Positions 1 to 8,237 of a stretch of DNA of 64,000 bases are shown one piece after another. A program made the translations under genes and the position numbers. The stretch is from Micromonospora sp. WMMD1155 (GTDB taxonomy: Bacteria > Actinomycetota > Actinomycetes > Mycobacteriales > Micromonosporaceae), in NCBI RefSeq assembly GCF_029581275.1, contig NZ_CP120742.1, positions 2,206,501-2,270,500 of the forward strand, written 5' to 3'. The notes under the pieces were generated by a model. It was not told the DNA's origin. It saw only the letters and a list, made by a program, of their open reading frames with translations, and made no database searches. Each line of letters starts with the position of its first letter. Position 1 is the stretch's first letter.

Positions 1-454
1 TCGGCGGCACCGCCCAGCGGGCGCTCCCCAGACCCAGCCCGTCCAGGGCCTCCCGGCGGCGCTCGTACGGCCAGCCGGTCAGGTCGTCGCCGTCGAGCCG
101 CAGCAGGTCGAAGATCATGTACGTCACCGGCATGACCGCCGCCAACCGGGCCGCCTTGTTGCGGTCCCGCACGTGCATCCGCTCGGCCAGCGCGGTGAAC
201 GACGGCTGCCCACCCTCGCCGAGCAGCACCACCTCGCCGTCGAGCAGCGCGTCGCCGACCTGCTCGGGCAGGGAGGCCAACTCCGGGTACGCGGCGGTGA
301 TCTCCACGCCGGAACGGGCATACAGGTGCTGGCCACCACCTGAGATGTCGGCGAGCGCGCGGACCCCGTCCCACTTGAACTCGTACGCCCAGCCGTCACC
401 CGCCGGGAGCGGCCCGGTCATCGCGAGCATCGGCTTGAGCGGCGCGCCGGGCAC
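1..454 (-). CDS. ATP-dependent DNA ligase (LigD/LigC-type ligase domain), 5' part
   Basis: N-terminal 151 codons of a ligase that runs off the left edge. Residues 4-11 read APLKPMLA and are followed by YEFKWDGVRAL, the adenylation motif I (KxDG) whose lysine takes the AMP. DGEVVLL and the FDLLRLDGDDL block are the further nucleotidyltransferase motifs of the bacterial NHEJ ligase family. No polymerase or phosphoesterase domain precedes the ligase domain, so this is either a stand-alone LigC-like enzyme or a LigD whose other domains follow the ligase. The GTG at 454 was chosen because it lies just before the conserved PLKPMLA. The gene is divergent from ku at 540, with 85 bp between them. NHEJ joins broken DNA ends together with Ku. 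Confidence 0.9.
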   Translation of the reverse strand, partial: MPGAPLKPMLAMTGPLPAGDGWAYEFKWDGVRALADISGGGQHLYARSGVEITAAYPELASLPEQVGDALLDGEVVLLGEGGQPSFTALAERMHVRDRNKAARLAAVMPVTYMIFDLLRLDGDDLTGWPYERRREALDGLGLGSARWAVPP

Positions 455-539
455 GACCCGACTGTAGTAGCAGGCCGAACACCTCGCGTCCGGTTCTTTC
501 GGATGCGAGCATGGTCGATACCGGGGAAGGGAGCGCAGG

Positions 540-1562
540 ATGCGTGCCATCTGGAAGGGAGCCGTGTCGTTCGGGCTCGTCTCGATCGGGGTGAAGCTCT
601 ACTCCGCGACCGAGGAGAAGGACATCCGGTTCCACCAGGTGCACCGCGAGGACGGCGGGCGGATCCGCTACAAGCGCACCTGCTCGGTCTGCGGCGAGGA
701 GGTCACCTACGACGACATCGCCAAGGGCTACGACATCGGTGGCGGCGAGATGGTGATCCTCACCGACGAGGACTTCGCCGACCTGCCGCTGACCAGTTCC
801 CGGGCGATCGACGTGCTGGAGTTCGTACCGGCCGAGCAGGTCGACCCGATCCTCTACAACAAGGCGTACTTCCTCGAACCGGAGGGCGCGGCGACCAAGC
901 CGTACGTGCTGCTGCGCGACGCGCTCATCGACTCGGAGCGGGTGGCCATCGTGAAGGTGGCGCTCCGTCAGCGGGAGCAGCTCGCCACGCTGCGGGTCCG
1001 CGAGGGTGTGCTGCTGCTCAACACGATGCTCTGGCCGGACGAGATCCGTACCCCGGACTTCGGTTTCCTCGACGAGGACCTCAAGGTGCGCCCGCCGGAG
1101 CTGGCGATGGCCAGCTCCCTGATCGACTCGATGACCGGCGAGTTCGAGCCGGACGTCTTCACCGACGACTACCGGGCCGCGTTGCAGGAGGTCATCGACG
1201 CCAAGGTGGAGGGTCGGGAGGTCGTCCAGCCGGAGGAGGTCGAGGAGGCCCCGGCCGCCGCGGTGGACCTGATGGCCGCGTTGAAGGCGTCGGTGGAGCG
1301 GGCCAAGGCGGCTCGCGGCGAGCAACCCGCCCGCGGCGGCGGCGGCGAGCCGACACCCATCTCGTCGGCCCGGTCCGCGCAGAAGGCGGCCGAGAAGAAG
1401 GCCGCGAAGGCCCCCGCGAAGAAGACCCCGGCGAAGAAGTCCGCCGAGAAGAAGGCGGCCGAACCGGCGAAGAAGACCGCCGCCAAGAAGACCGCCGCGA
1501 AGAAGGCGGAGCCGGCGAAGAAGACGGCCGCGCGCAAGACCGCACCCCGCAAGAGCGCCTGA
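540..1562 (+). CDS. ku: Non-homologous end-joining protein Ku with lysine-rich tail
   Basis: 340 aa. The protein opens with MRAIWKGAVSFGLVSIGVKL, the hallmark start of bacterial Ku. The bridge and pillar core (about residues 1-255) includes the CSVCG pair and the conserved LLNTMLWPDEIR. From about residue 285 to the end it becomes a Lys/Ala/Pro tail built of PAKK and TAAKK units, resembling histone H1. Such C-terminal extensions in actinobacterial Ku are known to help DNA binding and ligase recruitment. The ring-shaped homodimer binds DNA ends and recruits the ligase. ATG at 540 follows a GGGAGCGCAGG ribosome site. Divergent from the ligase gene, consistent with a two-gene NHEJ locus. Confidence 0.97.
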   Translation: MRAIWKGAVSFGLVSIGVKLYSATEEKDIRFHQVHREDGGRIRYKRTCSVCGEEVTYDDIAKGYDIGGGEMVILTDEDFADLPLTSSRAIDVLEFVPAEQVDPILYNKAYFLEPEGAATKPYVLLRDALIDSERVAIVKVALRQREQLATLRVREGVLLLNTMLWPDEIRTPDFGFLDEDLKVRPPELAMASSLIDSMTGEFEPDVFTDDYRAALQEVIDAKVEGREVVQPEEVEEAPAAAVDLMAALKASVERAKAARGEQPARGGGGEPTPISSARSAQKAAEKKAAKAPAKKTPAKKSAEKKAAEPAKKTAAKKTAAKKAEPAKKTAARKTAPRKSA

Positions 1563-1635
1563 CCGTACGGCAGCGACGGCGGTGTCCGCCGCACCGGGTA
1601 CGCTCCGCCGGCCGCTGGCGACCGGAGGAGCCCTC

Positions 1636-2274
1636 ATGCCGTACACCCCTGATCTGGACCGGTTGCTGACGCCCGGCGCCCGCTTCACCGACCAGCACGG
1701 CGCGTACCTGATCGAGGCCCACCCGGTGGACGACGTCGTGCTGCCGACCGGTCGGGTGGTCGGGTGCGACCCGCTGGTCTGCCCGGAGGCCGAGCCGTTC
1801 ACGGTGACCGTGCCGCCGGGGCGGTATCCCGCCCGCGCCTGGGTGGCGGCGGTGCTCCGCGAGGACACCGAGGTGGACCGGCGGGTGGCCGCGTTCGAGC
1901 TGGTCGTCTCGACCGAGCCGACGATTCGTTGGGAACCGGCGGTCGCGGGCGACCAGGACGTCGCCACGCTCGGTGCGGACGACTACTTCGGGTACGGGGT
2001 GGACGCCGGCGTCGGCACCCTCGCCGACCCCACCGCGCTCGCGGTCCTGGAGGGCTGGGACGAGGAGCGGGTCGAGGAGGTCTTCATCCCGACCGAGCTG
2101 CCCTCGTCCCCGGTGCCAGGGCTCATCACCGCCGTGTTGGACGAGGCCAGCGGGGCCAACCTCGTCATCGTGACGAGCGGTTGGGGCGACGGCTGCTACG
2201 GCACCTGGATCGGTCGTACCGCCGACGGCCGGGTCACCTCGTTCGTGACCGACTTCATGGTCGTCCCGGAATAA
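1636..2274 (+). CDS. DUF4241 domain protein
   Basis: 212 aa, no signal peptide and no membrane segment. The sequence follows the DUF4241 pattern: an N-terminal LLTPGARF segment, a central PGRYPARAWVA strand region, and a C-terminal TSGWGDGCYGTWIGR block with the conserved Gly-Asp-Gly-Tyr-Trp residues. The family has no established biochemical role, though it occurs near toxin-immunity genes in some bacteria; nothing here shows that role. ATG at 1636 is preceded by GGAGGAG at a good distance. The longer frame from 1582 is less likely because it lacks such a site. It lies 73 bp after ku on the same strand and could be read with it. Confidence 0.8.
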   Translation: MPYTPDLDRLLTPGARFTDQHGAYLIEAHPVDDVVLPTGRVVGCDPLVCPEAEPFTVTVPPGRYPARAWVAAVLREDTEVDRRVAAFELVVSTEPTIRWEPAVAGDQDVATLGADDYFGYGVDAGVGTLADPTALAVLEGWDEERVEEVFIPTELPSSPVPGLITAVLDEASGANLVIVTSGWGDGCYGTWIGRTADGRVTSFVTDFMVVPE

Positions 2275-2419
2275 CGCCCGCCGACGTCCCGGAACCGCCG
2301 GGGTGGGCGATCCGAGGCGTGCGCGGCGGGCACAGTGGGCCGCGGTGCGGGTACCGTGTGCGTCGGCTTTCCCCCCGGCACCGGGTGCCGGCCACACTTC
2401 GCAGCAGGGAGTCGACGAC

Positions 2420-3091
2420 GTGAGCGAGCGGACGCAGCAGACGGGCCCGGACCAGAGCCCGGCGACCAAGTCGGGGCGCCGATTGGCCGCCCAGTTGGCG
2501 GCGAAGAAGGCAGCCGACGCGAGGCGAAAGCGCAACGCGTGGGCCAGCGGCCTCGCCGCGGTCGCCGTGGTCGGGGTGCTGATCACCGTCTTCGTGACGA
2601 TCGGCGGGGGCGACGACAAGCCCGAGAACCAGGCCGATGCGACGCCGTCCGCCTCCGCTCCGGCCCCCGACGCGCCCGGCGCTCCCCCCGCCCCGCAGCT
2701 CCCCGAGGGCGCCGACCCGGCGCTGGGCACCAAGCCGACTGTCACTCCGGGCACCGGTGACCTCAAGAAGCTCACTGTCACCCCGCTGATCAAGGGCACC
2801 GGTCCGGCCGTGCAGAAGGGCCAGAACATCACCACCAACTACGTGGGGGTGTTCTACAAGGACGGCAAGGAGTTCGACTCGTCCTGGAACAATGGGCAAC
2901 CGGCCACCTTCCCGATCGGCGTCGGTCAGGTCATCCCCGGCTGGGACCAGGGCCTGGTCGGCGTGACGGTGGGCAGCCGGGTGCAGCTCGACATCCCGGG
3001 CGAGTTGGCGTACGGCAACGACGAGGCGAACGCCGGTGGACGCCCGACCGGTCCGCTGCGCTTCGTGGTGGACGTCCTCGCCGCTCAGTGA
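2420..3091 (+). CDS. Membrane-anchored FKBP-type peptidyl-prolyl isomerase
   Basis: 223 aa. A basic cytoplasmic N-terminus (about 1-40) precedes one membrane helix (about 41-62, ASGLAAVAVVGVLITVF), a Pro/Ala-rich spacer (about 70-110) and an FKBP domain (about 120-223). Typical active-site residues are visible in YVGVFYKDGKEFDSSW, GQVIPGWDQGL and ELAYGN, matching the aromatic pocket of the family. The domain should face outside the cell and catalyse cis/trans isomerisation of X-Pro bonds in exported proteins. GTG at 2420 was chosen because MSERTQQT starts there after GCAGGGAG. The upstream in-frame ATG at 2303 gives an improbable leader. A strong hairpin follows the gene. Confidence 0.92.
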   Translation: MSERTQQTGPDQSPATKSGRRLAAQLAAKKAADARRKRNAWASGLAAVAVVGVLITVFVTIGGGDDKPENQADATPSASAPAPDAPGAPPAPQLPEGADPALGTKPTVTPGTGDLKKLTVTPLIKGTGPAVQKGQNITTNYVGVFYKDGKEFDSSWNNGQPATFPIGVGQVIPGWDQGLVGVTVGSRVQLDIPGELAYGNDEANAGGRPTGPLRFVVDVLAAQ

Positions 3092-3182
3092 CCTGACCGA
3101 ATCGCCCCGGTTGTCCGCTGGTCGCGATGGAGTTGTTCACATGGGGCTTCCGGCCCGTCACCCACCGGCAGTAGGTTCGGCG

Positions 3183-3211
3183 TCACCCCGGGCGGTGCAC
3201 GCCCGGGGTGA
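3183..3211 (+). terminator. Hairpin after the FKBP gene
   Basis: A perfect 12-bp stem, TCACCCCGGGCG pairing with CGCCCGGGGTGA, closes a 5-nt loop 92 bp after the FKBP stop and 30 bp before the next start. There is no U-run, as is common in actinomycetes, so its role as terminator is inferred from position and stem strength. Confidence 0.55.
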
Positions 3212-3240
3212 GCATCCGTAACCGGGACGCGGAGGTGCGT

Positions 3241-4107
3241 GTGACGGCGTTGGACGAGGCTGGACGGACGGCCCGCGTGATGTGGGCGTACTTCGAGCCG
3301 GTGCACGCGGTCACCTACCTCCACCCACGGGCCCGCGCCGCGTACGAGGCGGTCGGTCTGCGGGGCTACTGGCGGGGCTACTTCGCCGGCCGGGCCGCGC
3401 CGCTGGGCGCGACCGAGGCGGCCCCGGTGATCGCCGCCTTCTTCAACTTCGCGCCGCCGATGGTCACCCGGGCGCTGCCTGCGGTGTGGCGGCTGGCCAC
3501 CCCGCAGGAGGCGCTGCGCGCCCGCCTGACCGGCGCGGTGCAGGCGCTCGCGGAGCTGACCTACGAGCTGCCGGAGTCGCACCTGGCGGAGGCCGCCGAC
3601 CTGCTGGAGCGGGCCGCGTCGGCGGTGCAGACCGCCGGGCGGGTGCTCGGCGCGGCCAACGCCGCGCTGCCGGTCGGGGAATACCCGCTGGCCCGGCTCT
3701 GGCAGGCCGCCACGACGCTGCGCGAGCACCGTGGCGACGGGCACGTGGCGGCGTTGGTGGCCGCCGGGCTGGACCCGGTCGAGACGCTGACCTGGCGGGT
3801 GGCGGCGGACGGCTCGCAGCCGCAGTACCTGTTGGGCCGGGGATGGTCCGAGGAGCAGTGGAAGGCCGCCCGCGAACGCCTGACGCAGCGGGGCTGGCTG
3901 GCCGGGGACGGCACGGTCACCGAGCACAGCCGGGCCGAGTTCGAGGCCGTCGAGGAGGCCACCGACCGGGCCGCCGCCCACCCGTGGCAGGCGCTCACCC
4001 CGGGCGAGACGGACCGGCTTCGGGAGCTGTTGGACCCCATCGCCCGTTCCTGCCACACCCTGGTCCCGGCGGAGAGTCCAGTCGGGCTGCCCGCGCTGCC
4101 CGGCTGA
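3241..4107 (+). CDS. SCO6745/SalK family protein
   Basis: 288 aa, soluble, mostly helical. The N-terminal MWAYFEPVHAVTYLHPRAR segment, the GYWRGYFAGRAAPLG motif and the later LGRGWSEEQWKAARERL helix are typical of the actinobacterial family annotated as SCO6745/SalK. The central part looks like a helix-turn-helix-type fold (WLAGDGTVTEHSRAEFE resembles a winged-helix wing). No enzymatic activity is established for the family. GTG at 3241 is taken as the start because GGAGG lies 6 nt upstream. The hydrolase gene follows 32 bp later on the same strand. Confidence 0.75.
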   Translation: MTALDEAGRTARVMWAYFEPVHAVTYLHPRARAAYEAVGLRGYWRGYFAGRAAPLGATEAAPVIAAFFNFAPPMVTRALPAVWRLATPQEALRARLTGAVQALAELTYELPESHLAEAADLLERAASAVQTAGRVLGAANAALPVGEYPLARLWQAATTLREHRGDGHVAALVAAGLDPVETLTWRVAADGSQPQYLLGRGWSEEQWKAARERLTQRGWLAGDGTVTEHSRAEFEAVEEATDRAAAHPWQALTPGETDRLRELLDPIARSCHTLVPAESPVGLPALPG

Positions 4108-4139
4108 CCCGGCAGGCACCGGTCGGGCAGGATGGTGCC

Positions 4140-4793
4140 GTGACGGATGCTGTGGTATTCGACCTGGACGGCGTGATCGTGGATTCCGAGCCGGTGTGGG
4201 AGGAGGTCCGCCGGGCGTACGTGGCGACGCACGGCGGGACGTGGCAGTCGGACACCCAACGTCGCCTGATGGGGATGAGCACCGGCGAGTGGGCCGACTA
4301 CCTCAGCGGCGAGTTGGGCGTGGACCGCACGGCCGAGCAGGTCGCCGTCGAGGTCGTCGAGGAGATGACCCGGCGCTACCGGGACCACGTACCCCTCATC
4401 GACGGCGCCGACCAGGTCGTCCGCCGGATGGCCGCCCGCTGGCCGCTGGGGCTGGCCAGCTCGTCACCGACCCGGCTGATCGAGGCGGCGCTGGCCGCCA
4501 CCGGCCTGACCGACGCGTTCGGCGCGACGCTCTCCACCGAGCAGACCGAGCGGGGCAAGCCCGCGCCGGACGTGTACCTGAGCGTCGCGGGACGCCTCGG
4601 CGTCGACCCGGCTCGCTGCGTGGCGGTGGAGGACTCGTCGAACGGGGTGCGGTCCGCCGCCGCGGCGGGCATGCGGGTGGTGGCGGTGCCACACGGCTCG
4701 TACCCTCTCGACCCGGACGCCGCCCGGCTGGCCACCGTGACACTGGGCGCGATCGGTGAGCTGACCCCGGAGCTGCTGGACGACCGGGGTTGA
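4140..4793 (+). CDS. HAD-superfamily phosphatase (beta-phosphoglucomutase-like)
   Basis: 217 aa. All four HAD motifs are visible. Motif I is FDLDGVIVDSEP near residues 7-18, with the nucleophile and acid/base aspartates. Motif II is LASSSPTRL. Motif III is the lysine in RGKPAPDVYL. Motif IV is AVEDSSNGVRSA. A helical cap lies between motifs I and II, as in the subfamily IA members that act on phosphosugars and similar small phosphomonoesters. The substrate cannot be told from sequence. GTG at 4140 starts VTDAVVFDLDG. It is probably co-transcribed with the preceding SalK-like gene. Confidence 0.9.
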   Translation: MTDAVVFDLDGVIVDSEPVWEEVRRAYVATHGGTWQSDTQRRLMGMSTGEWADYLSGELGVDRTAEQVAVEVVEEMTRRYRDHVPLIDGADQVVRRMAARWPLGLASSSPTRLIEAALAATGLTDAFGATLSTEQTERGKPAPDVYLSVAGRLGVDPARCVAVEDSSNGVRSAAAAGMRVVAVPHGSYPLDPDAARLATVTLGAIGELTPELLDDRG

Positions 4794-4821
4794 CAGGGGC
4801 CGGGCGGGGTAGAGACCACGA

Positions 4822-5832
4822 ATGAAGGCCATCGTGTACGAGCGCGCCGGTGACCCTTCGGTGCTCAAACTGGTCGACCGGCCGGTGCCGGAGCCGGACG
4901 CGGGCGAGGTTCTGGTGCGGGTCGCGGTCTCCGGGGTCAATCCGACGGACTGGAAGTCCCGCCGCAGCTCGGCACCGGACGGATGGCAGATTCCCGGGCA
5001 GGACGGCGCGGGGGTGGTGGAGGCCGTCGGCGAGGGAGTCGACCCGGACCTGATCGGTGAGCGCGTCTGGATCTGGGAGGCGGCCTGGCAGCGGCCGTGG
5101 GGGACGTCGGCGGAGTACACGCTGGTGCCGGTCCGGCAGGTGGTACGCCTCGGTGACGCCCCGTTCGAGCTGGGGGCCGCCCTGGGCATCCCGTTCCTCA
5201 CCGCGCACCGCTGTCTGACCGCCGGCGAATTCATGCCGGACACGCTGCGCGCCGGTGCGTTGGCGGACCACACCGTGCTGGTGCAGGGCGGGGCGGGCGC
5301 GGTCGGCAACGCCGCGATCCAGCTCGCCCGGTGGGCCGATGCCACGGTGATCGCGACGGTGAGCAGTGCGGAGAAGGCACAGCTCGCGGCGGCCGCCGGC
5401 GCCTCTCACGTGATCGACTACCGGAAGCAGGACGTGGTCGAGGAGGTCCACCGGATCGCCCCCGACGGGGTGCACACGATCGTGGAGGTCGCCCCGGCCC
5501 AGAACGCGGCGGTGGACGTGCAGGTGCTGCGACACGGCGGGGCGGTCTGCGTGTACGCCGACAACGGGGGCGCCGACCTGACGATCCCGGTCCGCCCACT
5601 GATGGTGCCGAACGCGCGCTGGCAGTTCGTGCTGGTCTACACGGAGCCGAAGGCGGCCAAGGCGCAGGGTGTCAAGGACGTGGCGGCGGCGGCCGGCCAG
5701 GGCGCGCTGCGGGTCGGCGCGGTGGCCGGACTCCCCCTGCACTACTACCCGCTGGCCGATACGTCAGCGGCGCACCAGGCGGTGGAGGACTCGACGGTGG
5801 GCAAGGTCCTGGTGCGAACCAGCGACGCCTGA
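4822..5832 (+). CDS. Zinc-independent medium-chain dehydrogenase, quinone-oxidoreductase-like
   Basis: 336 aa. The N-terminal GroES-like domain (about 1-125) contains the SGVNPTDWKSR and PGQDGAGVVEAVGEGVD blocks. The Rossmann domain carries the nucleotide motif VQGGAGAVGNAAIQLAR near residues 153-170, where AxxGxxG implies NADPH. The cysteines that hold structural or catalytic zinc in alcohol dehydrogenases are missing, which points to a quinone reductase or enoyl reductase type enzyme. It starts 28 bp after the HAD gene, so the two are probably co-transcribed. A 14-bp-stem hairpin lies between it and the convergent ligase-like gene. Confidence 0.88.
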   Translation: MKAIVYERAGDPSVLKLVDRPVPEPDAGEVLVRVAVSGVNPTDWKSRRSSAPDGWQIPGQDGAGVVEAVGEGVDPDLIGERVWIWEAAWQRPWGTSAEYTLVPVRQVVRLGDAPFELGAALGIPFLTAHRCLTAGEFMPDTLRAGALADHTVLVQGGAGAVGNAAIQLARWADATVIATVSSAEKAQLAAAAGASHVIDYRKQDVVEEVHRIAPDGVHTIVEVAPAQNAAVDVQVLRHGGAVCVYADNGGADLTIPVRPLMVPNARWQFVLVYTEPKAAKAQGVKDVAAAAGQGALRVGAVAGLPLHYYPLADTSAAHQAVEDSTVGKVLVRTSDA

Positions 5833-5922
5833 TCGGGTCGCGGACCACCCGATTTCCCCGTCATCAGGACAGAGGCGAAGAAGTTTCGCAACAATGACGG
5901 TGCGGGTCGTCCCGCGTGGAAC

Positions 5923-5959
5923 GGGCGGCCCCGGCGCGGTGCGAACGCCGGGGCCGCCC
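5923..5959. terminator. Bidirectional hairpin between convergent genes
   Basis: The perfect 14-bp arms GGGCGGCCCCGGCG (5923-5936) and CGCCGGGGCCGCCC (5946-5959) enclose a 9-nt loop. They sit between two converging genes that end at 5832 and 6022. Position and stem strength suggest termination from both sides. Confidence 0.65.
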
Positions 5960-6021
5960 TCCCGGGGAAGGATCTTCAGGAGTTACCCCTGCCCCAACAG
6001 GCGACAGTGCCGGGGAAAACG

Positions 6022-7671
6022 TTACGGGGCTGTCAGCTCCCGGACACTCAGCTCACCCTCGGCGTACCGCGATCGGACCACCTTCTTGTCGAACTTGCCC
6101 ACGCTGGTCTTGGGCACCGCGTCGATGAACGCCCAGCGCTCGGGCAGCTGCCAACGCGCCACCGAGTCGGCCAGGAAGTCCCGCAGCTCCTCCGCGGTCA
6201 CCGAGGCACCCTCGCGAACCACGACGGTGGCCAGCGGTCGCTCGTCCCACCGCTCGTCCGGCACTCCCACCACGCACGCCTCCAGCACCGCCGGGTGGGC
6301 CATCAGGGCGTTCTCCAGCTCCACCGACGAGATCCACTCACCCCCGGACTTGATCACGTCCTTGGCGCGGTCGGTCAGCGCGATGTAGCCGTCCGGCGAG
6401 AGGGTGCCCACGTCCCCGGTCCGCAGCCAGCCGTCGCGGAACTTCTCCTCGTCCGGGGCGTCGTCGCCGACGTACCTGTCGGTCACCCACGGCCCCCGGA
6501 CCTCCAGCTCGCCCACGGCCGCGCCGTCGGCGGGCAACGGCTCGCCCGACGGGCCGACGATCCGCGCCTGCACGCCCGCCGGCACCCGCCCCTGCGTGTA
6601 GCGGTAGCGCCACGCCTGCTCCCCCGTCACCCCGGCGGGTGGACGCGAGACCGACCCCAGCGGGGACATCTCGGTCATCCCCCAGGCGTGGATGACGTCG
6701 ATGCCGTGCCGCTCGTCGAACGCGTGCATCAGCGCCGGCGGGCAGGCCGAGCCACCGACGATCACCTCGGTGAGCGAGGAGGTGTCCACGTCGTGGCTGT
6801 CCAGGTACGCCAGCAGATCCGTCCAGATGGTCGGCACCGCACCGGCCAGCGTGGGCCGCTCGGCGGCGATCATCTCGGCGATCGGCGCGGCCTGGAGGAA
6901 CCGGTCCGGCATGATCAGCGACGCGCCGGAGAGGAAGGCGGCGTACGGCAGCCCCCAGGACATGGCGTGGAACATCGGCACGATGGCCAACTCCCGGTCG
7001 GTCGGCCCGAGACCGAAGCCCTCCGGCATGCACACCTGCAACGAGTGCAGGTAGATCGACCGGTGCGAGTAGGCGACGCCCTTCGGGTTTCCGGTGGTGC
7101 CCGAGGTGTAGCAGAGTGCCGCGGCGTCACGCTCGTCCACCTCCGGCCAGTCGTACGCCTCGGGCCGGTCCGCGAGCAGCGCATCCCAGTGATGAACCGT
7201 GATGCGCTCGCCGGCTGCCGCCACCAGCGGTGCCGGGTCACCACCGCCCACCACCACGACGTGCCGCACCGTGGTCAACTCGCCGATCACCCGGGCCAGC
7301 AGCGGGATGAGCGTGGTGTCGACGAGCACCACCCGGTCCTCGGCGTGGTTGGCGATGTAGGCGACCTGGTCGGGAAAGAGCCTGATGTTGAGCGTGTGCA
7401 GCACCGCACCCATGCTCGGCACCGCGAAGTAGGCGACCAGGTGCTCGTTGTTGTTCCACATGAAGGTGGCGACGCGCTCGTCACCGGTCACCCCGCACTC
7501 GTCGCGTAGCGCGTGCGCCAGCCGGGCGGCGGAGCGACCCACCTCGGCGTACGTCATCCGGCGGGGTTCGGCGCCGGTCCAGGTCACCACCTCGGCCGTG
7601 CCGTGCACTCCCGCGCCGTGCTCGAGGATCCGGGAGACCTGGAGTGGGGCGTCCATCATCGTGCTACGCAT
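6022..7671 (-). CDS. Long-chain fatty acid-CoA ligase (ANL superfamily)
   Basis: 549 aa. The AMP-binding signature CYTSGTTGNPKGVAYSH (P-loop) lies near residue 185, the A5 motif WGMTEMSP follows, and the C-terminal GWLRTGDVG plus DRAKDVIKSGGEWISS hinge motifs are intact. The last block ends in KTSVGKFDKKVVR, which contains the catalytic lysine. The enzyme should activate a medium- or long-chain fatty acid to its CoA ester through an acyl-adenylate. ATG at 7671 starts MRSTMMDAPLQVSRILEHG, which agrees with family starts; the frame upstream is shadow. It is divergent from the NUDIX gene with about 57 bp between starts. Confidence 0.93.
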   Translation of the reverse strand: MRSTMMDAPLQVSRILEHGAGVHGTAEVVTWTGAEPRRMTYAEVGRSAARLAHALRDECGVTGDERVATFMWNNNEHLVAYFAVPSMGAVLHTLNIRLFPDQVAYIANHAEDRVVLVDTTLIPLLARVIGELTTVRHVVVVGGGDPAPLVAAAGERITVHHWDALLADRPEAYDWPEVDERDAAALCYTSGTTGNPKGVAYSHRSIYLHSLQVCMPEGFGLGPTDRELAIVPMFHAMSWGLPYAAFLSGASLIMPDRFLQAAPIAEMIAAERPTLAGAVPTIWTDLLAYLDSHDVDTSSLTEVIVGGSACPPALMHAFDERHGIDVIHAWGMTEMSPLGSVSRPPAGVTGEQAWRYRYTQGRVPAGVQARIVGPSGEPLPADGAAVGELEVRGPWVTDRYVGDDAPDEEKFRDGWLRTGDVGTLSPDGYIALTDRAKDVIKSGGEWISSVELENALMAHPAVLEACVVGVPDERWDERPLATVVVREGASVTAEELRDFLADSVARWQLPERWAFIDAVPKTSVGKFDKKVVRSRYAEGELSVRELTAP

Positions 7672-7727
7672 GGGTAACAAGCTAGTGTCGCGGGTCACAC
7701 GTTGGGAACCCCCGTAAGTTGGCGCAG

Positions 7728-8219
7728 GTGAGCATCTCCTGGGCCGACTCGTACGTAGGGCAGTTGCGCGCAATCGCCGGGGACCGGACGCTGATGTTCG
7801 TCGGCGCTCGTGCCGTGGTCAGCGACGACGCCGGACGCATCCTGCTGATTCAGCGCTCGGACAACGGTCAGTGGGCCATGCCGGCCGGCGCGATGGAACT
7901 CGGCGAGTCGATCGCCGACTGCGCGGTCCGCGAGGTCCGCGAGGAGACCGGGCTGCGCGCGTTGCGGGTGTGCGCGTTCGCCCTCTACACCGGCCCGGAC
8001 CGGACCAGCACCAACATGTACGGGCACACGTACCAGGTGTTCACCACGGCGTTCAAGGTGGAGGAGTGGGACGGGCAGCTGGCCCGGGTCACCGACGAGA
8101 CCACCGACGCGGGCTTCTTCGCCCGCGACCGCTTCCCGACCCCACTCTCCACGTCGGTCCTGGAGACCCTGGCCGACCTGGACGTCTTCGAGCAGACGAA
8201 CCGGCTGATCCTGAAGTAG
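7728..8219 (+). CDS. NUDIX hydrolase
   Basis: 163 aa. The NUDIX box is complete: GAMELGESIADCAVREVREE with TGL following, fitting Gx5Ex7REUxEExGU at about residues 56-78. The strand before it, ILLIQRSDNGQWAMPAG, is the usual substrate-facing sheet. Such enzymes hydrolyse nucleoside diphosphates linked to another moiety; the exact substrate (mutagenic nucleotide, NADH, sugar nucleotide) is not decided by sequence. GTG at 7728 is taken as start; TTG at 7719 in the same frame is an alternative. Divergent from the acyl-CoA ligase and 18 bp from the convergent aldo/keto reductase end. Confidence 0.9.
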   Translation: MSISWADSYVGQLRAIAGDRTLMFVGARAVVSDDAGRILLIQRSDNGQWAMPAGAMELGESIADCAVREVREETGLRALRVCAFALYTGPDRTSTNMYGHTYQVFTTAFKVEEWDGQLARVTDETTDAGFFARDRFPTPLSTSVLETLADLDVFEQTNRLILK

Positions 8220-8237
8220 GTCGGCCCCCGGGTCGCC

